From positions 1-59,629 of the forward strand of contig NW_026251844.1 in assembly GCF_025024155.1 (NCBI RefSeq): a DNA stretch of 59,629 nucleotides, in the 5' to 3' direction. Positions 37,734 through 50,723 of the stretch are shown here, piece by piece. Under the pieces are notes generated by a model. That model worked only from the letters and a program-made list of their open reading frames with translations, did no database searches and was not told the origin of the DNA. Positions within the stretch are counted from its first letter, which is position 1, and each line of letters begins with the position of its first letter. A program made the position numbers and the translations under genes. This DNA is from Gamsiella multidivaricata (taxonomy: Eukaryota; Mortierellomycota; Mortierellomycetes; Mortierellales; Mortierellaceae).

Positions 37734-38230
37734 CTAAACAGGTAGCAGGTATTCTCGAATGACATCTCGAGCCGAGCAAAGGTTTAAATGGTTGCTCGCT
37801 ACAAGGCAATGCGATTGGTAACATAACGCGACACTAGTCTCATGGATAACATGAACTTTGAACATAAACTTTGAACCGACGACGACCTGAGAAAGCGATT
37901 CATCGGGTGCGTTCTGAGTAAAAGAGACAAGGTCGGCCGTTCCAGAACGCGACCCTACAATCGCGACCCTGCAATCGTGATTTGGCACCGCATTGACTTT
38001 AATCCTGAGATTATGTTCTTTTGCGAATACCGTGTATGCTCTTGAGTTTGTAGCCGAATATCCATCCGGTGATAGTCTACCCTGCAACATTTAGTCCGCA
38101 TTCATAATGTCCGTTTTTGAGGCAGTAACAACGCCGCCGTTCAATTGGGTTTGAGTAATCTGATCAATTGCGAACCAAACGAGGAAGATCGTTACACAAA
38201 GTTGACCGTACTTACCCCTGAATTTACCAT
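37734..38230 (-). CDS. Possible small two-exon gene, unknown function
   Basis: This is low confidence. Exon 2 (38081-37734) is an open stretch of about 115 codons with protein-like composition, including NLRIKVNAVPNHDCRVAIVG and DESLSQVVVGSKFMFKVHVI, and ends in TAG. It is preceded by an acceptor (TTGCAG) with a branch-like GACTAA. On the right, a five-codon exon (38230-38216) starting at an ATG with purine at -3 and G at +4 ends at a perfect GTAAGT donor, and the phases agree (120 aa in all). No signal peptide, membrane segment or known domain is visible. It may instead be the last exon of a longer gene, a decayed gene, or chance. Confidence 0.3.
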
Positions 38231-40426
38231 CGCTTTTTGTATCCTAAAACCAAAATCCTCCCGGCACCCAGCCCCTCTCAAGTAATATGCTGCCACTATG
38301 GGACAGGCCTATCTAGCCAGCTTTGAGTTCGGTGATGGGCTCCAAGGACCGATAGAAAAGTTATGAAGTCCTAACTGTGGTCCTTGAAAGAATTATAGGA
38401 AATGTATTGAAAGTGTTGCCTTCAAAGACGCGTCTTGTTGGTCAACGTATGTTCCCAACCCGATCGAGTGCAGAGTCCACCATGCATGACAGTCCAACGC
38501 GCAAAAAGTAATAATAAAACCCCCGTATCGCTGAACCTTGGAAGGAAAAAGGAGGCCATGGTTTCCATGATGGGAATAGGGACAACTACTGGGTTTTTAT
38601 CCCCTTGAAGGAAGATGGTCCTCAAAATCTGCGAGAAAGATCGTGCCAAGAATGACGAAACAAATGAAATGCGCCATGTTTAACAAATCGTGCTACAGGG
38701 ATGCCGGTACTTCTCTTCTTTTTCTACTTCAGAGAAACCTTGTTTCTGTTATACTACGGACCACACCAGAACTGCACTGTATGCTCTTTTGGTGGGGTGT
38801 TTTCTCTCCTCTCCTCCTCCTTTTCCCCCTCGTGAGACCCTGTTCGCCGAACTGCATTGTTTTTGACAGTGAGTTTCTACAACTGATTTTACCTCCCCCT
38901 CCTCAAGTTCTTCCTACCACTAATTTTTAGGTCATGTTAATCAAATTAGTTCATGGAGTTTTTGCTCAATCGCGAAGAGTAGTTTTAGTTGCTTTGGTCA
39001 CTTATAGCCGTTCATGAAGTACCGTGTTGTTACTTTTGCGCATTCCTTTCGGATTCATTCTACTCTTCTCAACATTTAATCCAATACTTCATCTTAACTC
39101 CCAAATCAGCTCTTATACCCCGATCTTTTTTTTTCGGAAGCCCACTTTCCAGTCGTTCTGCTTAGTCTGCTTCACCTGCTGCTTCACTACACCATCATCC
39201 CGTCGCGCAATCACACCTCCATACGCCCCATAAAATTACTTCAGTGCGTCTCGCCTAAATAGTCTAAGTGATTTTCCTCGGTCCATTTTCGGCCAACGGA
39301 AAATCTTGAGCGCAAACAGAATTAAAGGTAAGAGTGGTCCGTTCGAGCGAGCGGGATTGTGCCAACGAGCTGAGAACAAGAGTGATTGCATCACTTTCTT
39401 CAAGGGTCCTGCAACCTCGGCTTGGAGAAAGCAGCGCACATTCCCTCGTTGTACACGATAGGAATGCACGCATACTCGCACGCACCGTATTCGAGCAAAT
39501 GTCTTGTAATGCGTGTCCTTGTCTAGATCATCTTGTACCCCCAACCCTTTCTTGCCTATGGATGCCTCAGTTTTCAACATTACCCTCTCATGCTTGAGCA
39601 CAAGGAAGGAAGAAGCGAATGCGAATAATGGGAAGTAGAGTGAAAGGTAGGGTCGGAAACGACATAGTGGACAAGAGAAATAGAGAGAGAAAGGGAATGT
39701 GAGGTGGGACATGTTTTATGCGCGTTTGCGCGTTTACATTTTATGCGGTGAAGAAGCCCATGCACTGATTCATAAACAAAACGCATAAGCACAGTACACA
39801 AGGTCCATCCCATCTACACATCGTTCAAAGACATGGGACGAAGAGAGAGGGAAATAGGGAGAGAGCAGAAGGTGGGCACGGGCAGGACTGAGCTTGGGAA
39901 TGGCCCTCATCCCTTGAGTCGTGATCGACGATGCCCCTGACACGAAGGTGGGCTAGTGACATCTCCTTACGTCGCTTTAAACTCACGCGTAGCAAAATGG
40001 AGCTGAGGGCATCATTTATGCAAGTAGCTTGTCCTTTTAATTTATTTTTTTTGAAGCCTGCGCTGAATGCAATTGGTGCACACATCAGCCGTTTGTATAC
40101 GACAGGGCCCCCCGCCATGGTCCGTTCCTTTTTTTGATGTATGCGTGTACAGACCCATTGTGACCCCACAATCACAATACCAAAGCTGCAGTCCGTAATT
40201 GCATTGCATGGCAACAGCAACAGCAATAAGCAACCCTTCATTGTACCCTTGTGTCTCCATGTACCCTCATTGGAGTGCTGCAACGGTTGTAGTGTACAGT
40301 TTTGGAAATACAGCCATGGGATTAAACTCCCTGTAGACTGGGTTTCGTATTGTCTGCGACGATCACGTCCTAGATCCTCTTTTGCACGCGCCTTTGAACG
40401 CGACGTGGTTGTGATTGATACCATAC

Positions 40427-40480
40427 AGAGAGAGAAAGAGAGAAAGAGAGAAAGAGAGAAAGAGAGAAAGAAAGAAGAAA
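40427..40480. repeat. GAGAGAAA octamer microsatellite
   Basis: About five tandem GAGAGAAA units followed by degenerate GAAAGAA units, in intergenic DNA. Confidence 0.9.
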
Positions 40481-41134
40481 GTGAGCATATCTCATCCTAA
40501 CTATGCTCTGTACATGTATGTGCAGTACAGAGCACATGTGCTGCACTAAATGCTTCTGGTCCTCCTCCTCGTCCTCAGTCTGCTCACCTGCAGAAGTCCT
40601 CTTTGTCCTGTCGCCTCTTGGTTCTTTTTTATCTATTTTTTCTTTTATTTGTGCACCTACTCACCGCCTCGTCTAACTCCCCCCTTTTTTGGCCCATATA
40701 CAAACAACAACACCATTGGAGATCTTTTGTTTTTAGTTAGGGAGACAGACAACTCTTTAATAATAAGGGCTCATGCACCCGACTAACCAACAACGCACCC
40801 ATCTACCCATGTCCTGCCTTCCTTTCTTAACGTCCTCCTGCTTATATCTCAAGAAGCGACTCAGATCCGCCGTGAGGTTACCATTCCCGGACTAGCCCAT
40901 TGAATCACACACATACACACACGCAGGAATCTAAGAAGGTAGTCTAGTCTAGTCTATTGAATTTTCCCTCTGTCTATTACTCTCCATCCGCTACTGAAAT
41001 CGGAGACCTGTTGAGGATCTCGATCTCTTTGTCGTCACTGGGGCCCTATCGGGGCAATTGCTGTCTGATGCCTGTTGCCTGGCTCATGGTTGCCTTTTTG
41101 CATAGCGAATAAGAAAACACCCGATAACAGGAAG

Positions 41135-41157
41135 AAAAAAAAAAAAAAAAAAAAAAA
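41135..41157. repeat. Poly-A run
   Basis: An A23 run about 125 bases upstream of the chosen RasGEF start codon. Confidence 0.9.
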
Positions 41158-41283
41158 CGAAAAAAGCACGTATAGCCTGGTACGCAGCATATGCATCCTA
41201 TTCATTCACTCACCCATTCTTGTATATACATTATATTGCATCTCGTATGGTATCAAGCAGAGCAGGAACAGAGCATAGCACCA

Positions 41284-44200
41284 ATGCCCTCCTTGTTTGG
41301 CAGCTGGGGCAGCAGACTCGTTGCCCTCTCAAGTCTTCCAGACACTTCAGACACTTCAGACATAGCAGATACGACGCCAGCAGAATTAACGTCGGAACCA
41401 ACGCCAGGACCAACGCCGCCCGCCTCTTCCTTCCCTGCGCTTCCGCACACTCCCCCTTCATCTTCTTCCTCCCCTTCCTCCACCCACACTCCTATTTCGA
41501 TTCTCCCCCTGGGCCCCATCCCTGCATCCGTTGCCTATCATTCTCAGTCCTCTCCATCCGACAACGTGGCCATTTCACACCACCACCACCACCAGAACCA
41601 GTATCCACAGCCTCCACACTCCACAGCACCAGCACCAGCCCCAGTACCAGCATCTTCCTTGTCACAGGCACCGACACCAGCACTTTCACACCCATCGACC
41701 GCTTCAGGAACGGCCCATCCTCATTCTCGTACCTCATCTTTTTCTTCCTTCTCATCGTCGCCTCCTCCCAACAGGCCTGCCCCTCCGCCCCCTCGTCCCC
41801 TTGTCCCAGACTTATTCCGGCTATCATTCATCCGCTCCGCTGTCTCGTCCGAAAGAGGGCCCCTTCCCTTGTCGTCCACTCCTTCATCCTCATCCTCTGT
41901 ATCTTACTTCATCACCGCCCCATTCCAGGTCACCACATCGGATTCCAGTGCCGTCATCGGTACCACCTCAGCAGCAATCCAGTTACCCGTAGGAGACAGC
42001 GCCAAAAACCCACGATCGCGTCTAGCTCAACACACGCGCTTTCACATCCCTCCAGAAAGTCGAGCCAAAGCACCCCCAACCCTAACTCCCACTCTCAACG
42101 CTCCACCCTCATCTTCCTGCGTTCATTCGGCTTCCCATTCCAGACCTCATTCAAGTTCTCATCCGAATTCAAACCCTGTTGCACAGGCTGTCGCCACTTC
42201 GACTCTCTCCAGCTTTCCCTCGGCTTCGCTCAGAGATCCGTTGAAACAATCCTGGAAAGGTGACAGTTTCTTCCGTATCAAACGGCTTCATCGCCAGCGG
42301 CCAACTTTGCCTTACTCGGACGCCTCTGCTACATCAAGCGACCTTGACCTGAGACAGCAGCCTCGCGCGCAGCAGCAAAGTAGACGCGCCAGCAAAAACT
42401 CTTTTGCCATTGATCAATCTTCTATAATGCAGCAAGTCGAATACATGACCAATTCACAACAGGGGTTTCCTTTGCAACAGCACGATGGATACATGCACAC
42501 ATCTACACCTATACCCGCCAATAACAGGCAGACTCTATCCTCTAAACGAATGCGCCCTCCATTGGCAGAGATAATGACTGCTGCCACCGACACTCCGCCC
42601 TTTGTATTAGCGACGACACTGAAAACCATCCCTTCACACCCACATCAATACGGCGACAGCGGCACCCCCTGTTTCGAACACAGTGGCCCTTTCATAGACC
42701 CTATGTGCTCTATTGGCACCGGCAAAAATAATATCGACGGTGATTCTAATCGAGGCGCACAAGCGGGAGAGCAGCCGCGACATGAACACACGAACTTTAT
42801 CTCATCTGGACCCCTTCCCCCTGTTCTCTCTGCACTGCCGCTGAACCCAAACGAGCCACGACCGCAGCAGCCTCTTCCAGACAATCCCCTTAGCCCTGAC
42901 GTCTGTAGTCTGCATTCTCCAGAGCATGCGACGTCCACGCCGGTGACAGCATGTTCAGGGACACAGACGCCCCCTATTAAGCGGGCTGCCTTGCGTGGTT
43001 TCCTCTCTCGCGATACCAGAGCTCTCAAAACGCGCATCCGCAAACTGTGGCAAGACCCTCGCCAGCCAGACCACGGCAGGAGTCGCCACGACCCAAAGGT
43101 ACGCATGCCCCTCCCCCTTGCAATTGTATGTATAAGACCGACTGCAGGCTCGAACTTTGTTTCCTGAATGTTAACCCCCACAGTCTTGGCTAAACGGCCA
43201 TCTGCTCATCCGCTCTCCCGCTCACGTAATGTGCCCAATACTCAATTGACAACAGAACCACTACGTGCTGCTGGAGGAGTCCCTCATGGGGATACTCCAA
43301 GTCGTGCAGCCCATCATCCAAAACGCCAGAGCTCCTCCTCCGGGCCTTGACCTGACCGGTCCAATGGCCTTCCCATCGCCGGGTACCCTCTCAGCTTCAT
43401 CGCCATCGACTGTTCCCGTTAAGCCAGCAGAATCCTCTGCAAACTCGGCCACAGCCCTTTCATCCTCACCGCCACCGCAGGATGCACCCGCCCTTTTGTT
43501 TCCCTCCCCAAATCCTCCTTCCCAATCCGGTGAATCTACTCCCACGACGTCTGTCCACGCGCCAGTCCACACGCGTGCACGGACCACCTCGTCAAATTCG
43601 GCCTCGACAATAAGCGCAACGCGCTATCAAATTGCCACAAGTATTTTGCAGCCCCCTGAGCCATCGCTGACGGACGTTGCACAGCCCGCCGTTCGATCAC
43701 CCACCAACACTGCATCCCTTGGAGAACCTGCCCTCAGCACTATCGCCGCCAGTGCTTCAAGTCCACCCAACTCAGGACAGCCATGCTCGCATCCTCAGAT
43801 GGCTGAGAGTAACAAAGTCCTGATCAGCAAATTACTGGAGCTTGCCGATACGTTCACGAACGCAGTCAGGGCACTGTGCGAGCAGCAGAACGAAAAGGTG
43901 CTGCGCTTCGATGACGACATGATCCTCGAGCTACTAACGCGATGGGAACAGGAGGCTGGCAAGGAGGGACAGGAGAAGAAACCTGATAACACGAGCACAA
44001 CATCTTTGGTAACACTTGGTGCCACCAATGCGCTGGAGCGATACCAGATTACCGTCGGCAGGGTATGGGAAGAGACCGAAGTCATTCTGTCGAGCATTCG
44101 CAAGATTCGGGTTCTCGTTGAGTATGGAACGGTGCAGCATATCTCCGATTTCAGTGACGATGACTCTGAGGAGGATGCAGTTGAACGAAACGAGAACATC

Positions 44201-46991
44201 AAGAAGGTGAGGCTGCATACGCACTGCTTGCTTCTTTGCTTCCATGTTTTCAAGAGGCTGTCGGACGATGTTCTAACCGTTTTTTTTCTCTGTCCAGAAT
44301 CTATATCCAACGCTCTTGTTTCATGCCAATGGTTTGGTCACCGTGTTGGGAGAGTTTCTGGAGTGCGTTTCTGGGATTCAACGACTGGTCGGCACCATCA
44401 AAACGCAGCGAAGCAGTATGGAGGGACTGTTGCCCAGCAGTATCGCAGAAGATGAGCTAGCCAGCAGGATTAGACACGACAAACAGATTTCTGCTATTGA
44501 TTTCATGTCAGAGGAACCACGTCCTATCAAACATCTCGATCCGGCCCTGATGAAAAAGTTGAAGCGCAAGACGCCATTCAAGTCTATTGCGGACAAATTC
44601 CGCCGATCCTTCTCTGACTTTGCCAAACGCTCTACCAACTCATTGCTTACGATCTTCCCGCCTCTCGGAGACGGAAACAACGAGGGCTATTCGGATTATT
44701 CTGACAGTGACTACGATTCTACAGGTTGGACTCCCACAGAGGCTGGAAGCTCTCCCTTTGGGGAGGATGATGCCTACATTAGAGCGCTCTCTCCCCCTGA
44801 GAGTCCAGGAATCATATCGGACTTTTCTCAGCAACGCCACCGTCGATTGAGCTCTCGGGGCTCTTCAGGCATGCCGAAGCAGTACTGGCCTGGCTCGACA
44901 AGGATTGGTTCATCTGACGATGGTTTGAGCTCCATTTACCCAACTTCTCCCCAGACTATTGACTCACCACCGAGTTATGTATATGACTCCCAGGCCTTGC
45001 CTATGTCGCGGAGCGTGAGCTCTGAAAGAACTGTCGATACGAGCGCCTCGCGATTTTGGGCAGGCCCGCTGAGCACTCCACCTATCCCTGAATCTACTTG
45101 CGAACGTACGTCGTACTTTACTCATATGGATACGGAAACGCACACGCCCCCAGTCTCCACTGTCAAATATGAGAGCAAGGATAAGCGCCATTCGAAATTG
45201 CTTCAGCGCAGGAACTCGCAGGTAGGGAGAATATGCGTTACAGAAGATGTTTCTGATCAGTGGCAAAAAAAATGCAGATGATGCTGACGGATACAACCCC
45301 AAATCCCTCTTGAAAGACTCCCACTTTTACAGGTGCAAGTATCTCAACCCCCATACCGACGGCCTCGAGACCTTTCTCAGTCTATTCCTCCAGTTCAGAG
45401 GCACAGCCATCGTCGCGTAATAACTACAAGGTTCGTCCTCCAAAGCCTCCAGTCTCGATACTACCGACGCCACCGATGCCGCCCTCAGCTTTGCCATTAA
45501 ATTCGTTCCCAAAGGGCGAAGAGGTTGTGCACGAAACTACGGCTGTCAAGCTGACCGCAGACGGCAGGACAAATTCGTACCTCGCTACCAGGAGTACTTC
45601 ACCGCATCCAAGCACTCCTCTCACCTTGGACTCACCCTTTACCCGGCACACGAGCATCCGTATGGCAAACGACCGAAACAGATACTCGGTCAAAATGCCA
45701 TCAGACGATATTCGGGATCCGATCCCGGCCTCCAACAGTAGCTTTCCCTCTGCGTTTTGGCGAAGACGTAGCTACAATGACGCACTGGAGAAGAGCTGGA
45801 AGGCTCTTCAATATGATTCTTTTACCTCTGCTGCGTCCGAGAGCTCTGCTCAGTCGACGCCTGTCACCGCGGAGTTTGCACGGAATCCCAGGTCTTCTGT
45901 TCGACTGACTTCATTTGAATTTATGGTGCCGTTCATGTCGCGCGAGAACTCGGCCGCGTCAAGCCGCCCGGGCTCTGTATCCTCATCGTACAGATCACTG
46001 TCAGAGAAGTATGGGACCCGGCGACATTCGAGTCCCTTGACTTCCGGCGCCGAGAGAGCGCTGTCCGAGGCTTTGAGTCGTCGTACAAGTGTGTCGTCGC
46101 AACATTCTTCGTCGCAGAATTCGAATAGCCACAACTCTGTCCGAATGATGCCGACGGTCGATGAGGATTCGGGCCAAAGACAGCTTACTTTGGAGTCCTC
46201 CAGAGACATCGACCGACCAAATGTCGCTGAAGCGGATTTCGTGAATAATCCACCTCGACGGGTGCACCAGAAATCCAGCTCTCATGACAGTACTCAACAG
46301 AATGGAAAATGTGCCGACAACCAGGATACTAGAGATCTCAAGGATCCGGGCACGAACGAGAGTCGACCTGCTCCAGTAGTCGCCTGCAGACCAGTTTCTG
46401 CATCTCGCTTCAGCAATATGAAACGAGCGTAAGTTGATCATCGCGTCCTACATAATAATTATTCAGGGTACAGAAAAGATCTAACGCACGGTTATTTTTT
46501 CTGCTTTTAGATGGGAGATCCTAAACCTGGATGCAAAGCGAGTGAGTCCGTACTCCCACTTACGCGTCTATGCCAAGACGCATCGTAAGTCGTGACTAGC
46601 GTTCTGGTGGATCATACCATGCACGTCTTATAAGAAAGGGGGAGAGGAGGAGGGATCTTCATATATCAGGATATCTAACGAGATGTTTCTTTTACTTGCT
46701 ATATTTTACTCGCTATAGCTCTTCAAACGAATAATTGGGCGTTGACTCATCCGAACATGCTCCAGAGTTCTACTTCGCCACGGGTGCTCCATATTTGCGA
46801 AAGTGGTGTTGATGTTCTGGTCATGGAGATGTGTGAGGGACATTTGCATGTTGTTGCGGGTCTTCTGACTAAGCTGATCGAGCGACTTGCAGACCAAAAT
46901 ACGCAAGGTACGAAAAACTGGAGAGGTTTTTTATTTTTTTATAATAGTAATGAACTAGGTGGTTACAGGTCTTTAACTCGGTATCATTTGG

Positions 46992-47024
<33 letters not shown>

Positions 47025-49575
47025 CGTTCTCCATTACTAGACAGCGAATACGTGAGTTGCTTTTTATTGTCGCATTCGTTCTTTATCGATTCTGAGGATT
47101 TGCTGGACCGGTTGATTGCGCGGTTCCATATCCAGCCCCGCCAAGGCGAGATGCTATATTTCGAAAGATGGCAACCGATTATTCGGATCAAGTAGGTGGT
47201 GGCGGCTATATTGCGTCGATGGCTACGATGATACGGTTGATGCTGCCTTCAGCTAACATGGTGTTCATTATGTTACTACAGGATTCTCTGCGTTCTCTTG
47301 CGATGGATCCAGATCCAGTTCGAGGACTTTGAGCTGAACCCGTGTCTTCTTCAGACCCTCAAGAAATTCTTGGAGGTCGACGCACGCCAAGGGGGATTCA
47401 TAGTTGAGGCAGAGGACATTGAAGAGAACATCACTATGCGGGTAGGCACCTAACGCCAAAAGCACAGAGCATGTGCGTCTGCTGACTGTGTGATGAACCA
47501 TGCACTGTACTAAGTTAGGGAGTTTTTTTTTTTTTAAATAATAACAGAGTCTTTCTCCGAAAAAGAACTGCAGCGTTATCATGGAGCAGGGCCGATTTTA
47601 TCTGCAGAGATCAAGGACACGAAAGCTCAGTCTGTCTAAATCCCAAAATCGGTCCCGTACCAACCGATCCTCGTCTTCACCTGGATTTTTGACGGCGCCT
47701 TTGGAACCGATCTCATCACCTGTGGCGGTGTATATGATCGAGTTTGGACCGACTCCGGAGCTCCAGGCGACGTCTCCGATTCTTCAACTGGACCCGCTTC
47801 AACTGGCGAGATATCTTACGCTCGCGGATATGAAGGCCTTTCGAAGCATCACGGTGTTTGAATTGATGTCGGGTTGGTGGAAGAGGCGCCAGGCAATGGC
47901 AAATAAGGGTCTAGATGGATCCCAGAGCGAGCCCAGGAGATCTTTGTCGGGGCTGAATGCCGAGGTCGAGTTTGCAGACGACGGAGCGATCGAGGCCTTT
48001 ACGCGTCGCGCAAATATGGTAGAGTCGACTTATAAGCATAAGCCGTATTGTTTTGCTCAAAAAGTATTAGAAAAAAAATCATGCAGAGGTATGCTAACCA
48101 GACAGTCGTGTATTTCTGACTTTATAGCTCAGCTACTGGGTTGCTCATGAGATTGTGAGCGTCGCAGGGACTAAGACCCGAAAGCAGCTCATCAAGAAGT
48201 TCATTGAAGTCGCTAAGGTAAAACTGCAGCAGTCAAGATAATGATAGATGGATAAACTCTTGGGAGAGGAGGGAAGGAGCGAGATATGAACTACAGAGGA
48301 AATTAACGCCATTAATCTCTCTAGAATTGTCGCGAGCTCAACAACCTGCATACGGCGATGTTTATTGTATCTGCATTGATCTCGACGCCAGTCCGCCGCC
48401 TGAATTTGGCCTGGAGGATGGTCTCGTCCAGGGATATGGAGACGCTGAGACGGTTGGAGAAGCTCCTCGATCCCTCGGGCAACATGAGAAATTACCGTCA
48501 AGCGATCTCGGAAGTGGAGGCATTGCCTGTCATTCCATTTTTGCGTATGTTTTTTTTTTTTTTTTTTTTTTTTTTTTTCGTTTTATATGTATATATCTGA
48601 AAAAGTGCCATCTATGCATCTTATTGCATAGAAGATCTAGATTGATTCCCATCGACTTGCAAAAAAAAAAAAAAAAAAAAAAAGAAAGCGGAAAGAATCT
48701 GACGCGCGTAAATTTCTTTTTCCATGACTTCATTAGCGATTCTGCTCAAAGACATTACGTTCATCTTGGACGGTAACCCGACGATGATAGCGTCGAAATT
48801 CAACCCACCCGGGCAGACACCTCCTGTTTCAGGTGGGAGTGCCCATGCGGGAGCAAGTCAAGTGGCTGTCAACGATGATGAGAGCTCCGGGTCTGTATCA
48901 AAAGCAGTCTCATTGCCGAGCAGCGGTGGTGGTGGTGGTAATGACATTAGTAGTAGCAACAGCAACAGCAACAACAACAGCAGCGGATGCCTCGATAGCA
49001 AGGCAGATGCGGAGGGGCCTCAGTTGGTGAACTTTGACAAGTTTAGGCGGCTGACACAGTATGTCGAAAACGCGGTGGACATGGCCAAATCGGTCGATTA
49101 CTGGTTTGAGCCACAACTCCTGCGACAGGCTCGGGTGTTTCGACCGACTTCGCCCTCGCTCGACCATGGAGGTCACCCGAGCGATTTGGGCGGCTCTGTT
49201 GAGGGCTCAGTCCAGACTAGTCGTGGGGGAGGCAGTGGGCCGTTTTTTGAATGCTCCAGTGGACCGTTGGACAAGATCTCGGAGATTGTGGAGCATCGTC
49301 TGGTGAAGGCGTCAGGATTGTATGGGGTCCATCAGAGGGTGATTGAGGTCGAGTTTACGAGCAAGCCGAAGAGTACGGGGCTGTGGAAGGGAGGGGTGAG
49401 CGTAGGAGGAGTAGGGGTTGGAGGCAGCGGCTTCAACGTTAGTCTTGGAGGCGGCGGAGGAGGATCGAGCGGCAACGTGCATGGATCGACCCTTGGTGAA
49501 ACTGTGATCCGAGCAGTACAGGGCGAGGAGGAGTATTTGATGGGCCTAAGTCTGATGTGTGAGCCAGGTCGCTGA
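41284..49575 (+). CDS. Large Ras guanine-nucleotide exchange factor (REM + CDC25-type RasGEF)
   Basis: Model: join 41284-43098, 43256-44206, 44298-45221, 45317-46428, 46511-46584, 46719-46907, 47041-47191, 47282-47441, 47548-48018, 48128-48217, 48325-48544, 48737-49575 (2331 aa). The first ~840 residues are Ser/Pro/His/Gln-rich, then two helical segments (KLLELADTFTNAVRALC; ETEVILSSIRKIRVLVEYG). The REM/RasGEF_N domain (about 1640-1790) includes LLTKLIERLADQNTQ and FLLSHSFFIDSEDLLDRLI. The catalytic RasGEF domain (about 1870-2175) includes LDPLQLARYLTL, WVAHEIVS, FIEVAKNCRELNNLHTAMFI, IPFLPILLKDITFILDGNP and LVNFDKFRRLTQYV. It should activate Ras-type GTPases at membranes. A Gly/Ser/Asn-rich insert of about 80 residues (2068-2149) splits the end of the catalytic domain. 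Several introns carry long A/T runs. The start was chosen at 41284; the frame stays open to 41191. Confidence 0.92.
46998..47024. repeat. Poly-A run in RasGEF intron 6
   Basis: A27 on the coding strand, 16 bases before the acceptor at 47040. A T6AT7 run lies near the donor of the same intron. Confidence 0.95.
48550..48578. repeat. Poly-T run in RasGEF intron 11
   Basis: T29 begins 5 bases after the donor GT at 48545, replacing the usual intron 5' interior. Confidence 0.95.
48661..48683. repeat. Poly-A run in RasGEF intron 11
   Basis: A23, 82 bases after the T29 of the same intron and 53 bases before the acceptor. The two runs are complementary. Confidence 0.95.
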
Positions 49576-50265
49576 GATCTCGTTTCCATCCCCCTATGCT
49601 GTCCTGCATTCCCTGTAGACTAATATTAATATCCTTGTAAACATAAGCCCGCTCGCCACTTCTGCCGCGGAGAAAAAAAAAATTGGCCAAAGGGGTGCGT
49701 GCAGTGCATGAACTAGGAACGTTTTCTTGCAGGACGAAGGAAGAAAAAAAAAATGCAATTTAGGGCCAGGCCAAATAAACCCCCAATTGCTCTGAGAAAA
49801 ACAACGGACCACATGGTATAAATGGAGTAGATCAAGTCTAAGGTTTGGCCTGATGCATACATGCGTCCACGTAGTCTGCGTCCGTCCGTCGTGATGTGTC
49901 GTGTACGTGGTGGTGGTGGTGGTGGTGGTGGACGACAGAAGGAAAGACAAGACAAGGTTAAAAAAAAAAAAGCACGATGGGTTGATGACCATGACCATGC
50001 GGCAGCGACGACTGTTTCTTTGATGTAGATAGACGTAATATATACTACGCGACTCGATCGATAGAAAGATAGAGAGGGTATGTCTATTTATTCCTGGACT
50101 ACAGAGGTGGGAGGGAATGATAAATGCATAAATAAGAAATGAAGAGGAGGAGGAAGGGATAACGCGCGGTAAACGGTAAATGGCAGATGGTTAATGAACA
50201 TGGTACAGTGGTGCAGTGGTAAGATTGCATTAGGATACGGTATGGCATGGTATCATATGGATACA

Positions 50266-50315
50266 GCATGGGCATGGGCATGGGCATGAGCATGAGCATG
50301 GGCATGGGCGTGGAC
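50266..50315. repeat. GCATGG hexamer repeat
   Basis: About eight units of GCATGG, two of them changed to GCATGA and one to GCGTGG. They are in intergenic DNA upstream of the F-box gene. Confidence 0.85.
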
Positions 50316-50478
50316 ATGCATGGAGAGAGAAAGGGGGAGAAGAGTAGCGACAGCAGCAGCAGAGCAGAGGACACCGTGCCCTTTTCCTCTCTCTCGTTTA
50401 TATAATTCGTCCGCCCTCTTCTCCTTCCCTCTTCCCTTCATGCATTCGTTCCGTCCCCCATCCGTCCTCTCCATTCCC

Positions 50479-50506
50479 CCTCCTCCTCCTCCTCCTCCTC
50501 CTCCTC
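50479..50506. repeat. TCC trinucleotide repeat
   Basis: About nine TCC units on the plus strand, in the presumed leader/promoter of the F-box gene. Confidence 0.9.
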
Positions 50507-50723
50507 ATTCCTTTTTTGCTTTCCTTCCTTCCTTCTTTCTCTCTTTCCTCTCTCTCTTTTTCTCTTTTGTATTTTATTCTGTTCCCAGGTACGGACTGGT
50601 ATCCCATAACCATAATAGCCTATTTCCCCTGGCACACTTCAGTGCTTTGCCACATCCCTATTCTTACCCTGATCCCACCTCGTCCCTCTCTCTCTCTCTG
50701 TTGTAGAGTCGCTCTGCGCCGTC

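Larger units (their letters stand above)
37309..41283. other. Gene-poor 4-kb region
   Basis: Apart from the small minus-strand gene candidate at 37734-38230, nothing here is supportable. It includes a CAG/GCA repeat (37630-37656), CT-rich stretches, a GAGAGAAA repeat (about 40427-40480), a TCTAG repeat (40941-40957) and an A23 run (41135-41157). A 199-codon minus-strand frame at 39825-40424 lacks any recognisable feature. The right end should contain the RasGEF promoter and leader. Confidence 0.5.
49576..50723. other. Intergenic region with several microsatellites; F-box gene promoter
   Basis: About 1.1 kb without a gene. It contains a GGT run (49908-49930), GCATGG hexamers (50266-50315), a TTTATATAA TATA-like element (about 50398-50406), a TCC run (50479-50506) and CT dinucleotides (50688-50701) just before the F-box protein ATG. 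The T/C-rich 300-base leader is typical of promoters in this window. Confidence 0.5.

Noticed and set aside
39825..40424. A 199-codon minus-strand open frame
   Set aside because: It has no recognisable motif, irregular composition and a simple-sequence Pro/Ser end. No splice or promoter signals support it.
41220..42263. A 347-codon open frame overlapping the first RasGEF exon in another frame on the same strand
   Set aside because: The exon is C/T/A-rich low-complexity sequence, which keeps alternative frames open. The overlapping product is Ser/Pro/His/Phe-rich without a domain, while the RasGEF frame continues through all exons.
45222..45332. Acceptors at 45243, 45277 and 45332 for RasGEF exon 4
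   Set aside because: Each gives a stop or the wrong frame for the following exon. The acceptor at 45316 is the only one that links both sides in phase.
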